From Perkinsus olseni (lineage: Eukaryota; Perkinsozoa; Perkinsida), in NCBI GenBank assembly GCA_013115125.1, contig JABANN010000215.1:1-52428 (forward strand): a DNA stretch of 52,428 nt, in the 5' to 3' direction. Shown piece after piece: positions 52,359 to 52,428 of this stretch (positions within the stretch are counted from its first letter, which is position 1; every line of letters begins with the position of its first letter). A program made the position numbers and the translations under genes. The notes beneath the pieces are model-generated. The model had not been told where the DNA came from, searched no databases, and saw only the letters and a list, made by a program, of their open reading frames with translations.

Positions 52359-52428
52359 CACCATTTCCAGACCTACTTAGTAAAACCCCAGAGCAAATTA
52401 GTAAATCCCCAGAGCAATTTAATAAAGC
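52359..52428. repeat. Direct repeat, right copy (cut by window end)
   Basis: CACCATTTCCAGACCTACTT followed by AGTAAAACCCCAGAGCAAAT and GAGCAATTTAATAAAGC, matching the start of the left copy at 51016. The spacing is about 1.34 kb. Confidence 0.85.

Overview
The window looks like nuclear DNA of a protist with small, intron-rich genes. Genes sit on both strands. Many are split by short GT-AG introns (about 45 to 700 nt, possibly down to 25 nt), and reading phase is kept across nearly every junction I traced. Roughly half of the confident genes are single- or two-exon genes for secreted proteins that I cannot match to a named family. A Perkinsus-like alveolate would fit (inference from gene style and from many paralogous secreted proteins), but nothing in the sequence proves it. 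There is one 100-N assembly gap in a minisatellite and a C homopolymer at position 1.

The most striking content is a dispersed family of secreted proteins. Five apparently full-length members (307-1260 -, 2586-3338 -, 28015-28764 -, 35562-36383 +, 47046-47819 -) share a hydrophobic N-terminus, a DYPxGCxxGP motif, a second G(S/T)C(V/L/I)(Y/H) motif, and a C-terminal segment ending G(V/T)(L/I)(Y/F). Two fragments (about 30951-31024 and 34855-34960) show loss of members. A second secreted family has two members (18730-19761 +, 49430-50173 +). Single secreted genes lie at 9633-10076 and 31629-32474, the latter with a nuclear-localisation-like basic cluster after a signal peptide.

Housekeeping genes fill the rest. 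The best is a complete 16-exon mitochondrial-type serine hydroxymethyltransferase (21836-26780 -). Others are a coiled-coil/basic nuclear-type protein in at least nine exons (4436-6964 -), a RING-H2 protein (7500-8127 -), an RPR(S/T)A-repeat protein (15086-16416 -), an ankyrin-repeat gene (about 34179-34797 -), a three-exon unknown (45130-46179 +) and a SANT-like gene (40933-41331 +). From 36.7 to 42.9 kb there is a run of very small (60-139 aa) spliced genes, several basic and/or with one membrane segment, which resemble small mitochondrial proteins (inference).

Repeats include a 273-bp hAT-type MITE with a perfect 8-bp target duplication inside a short intron, a larger TTCCG-rich foldback element (10544-11272), a MITE-like insertion in a SHMT intron, a dispersed repeat R1 (3 copies), a duplicated block (about 30.0-30.6 and 32.5-33.1 kb), a 56-bp tandem repeat inside an intron, a 30-bp minisatellite, near-perfect hairpins at 30.8 and 31.3 kb, and direct repeats at 51.0 and 52.4 kb. 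An AATTTYGTGGCGC motif lies at the 5' end of two inferred introns and recurs in two duplicated loci, suggesting introner-like elements.

Exon boundaries were inferred by eye from splice consensus, phase and protein sense. No database search was possible.
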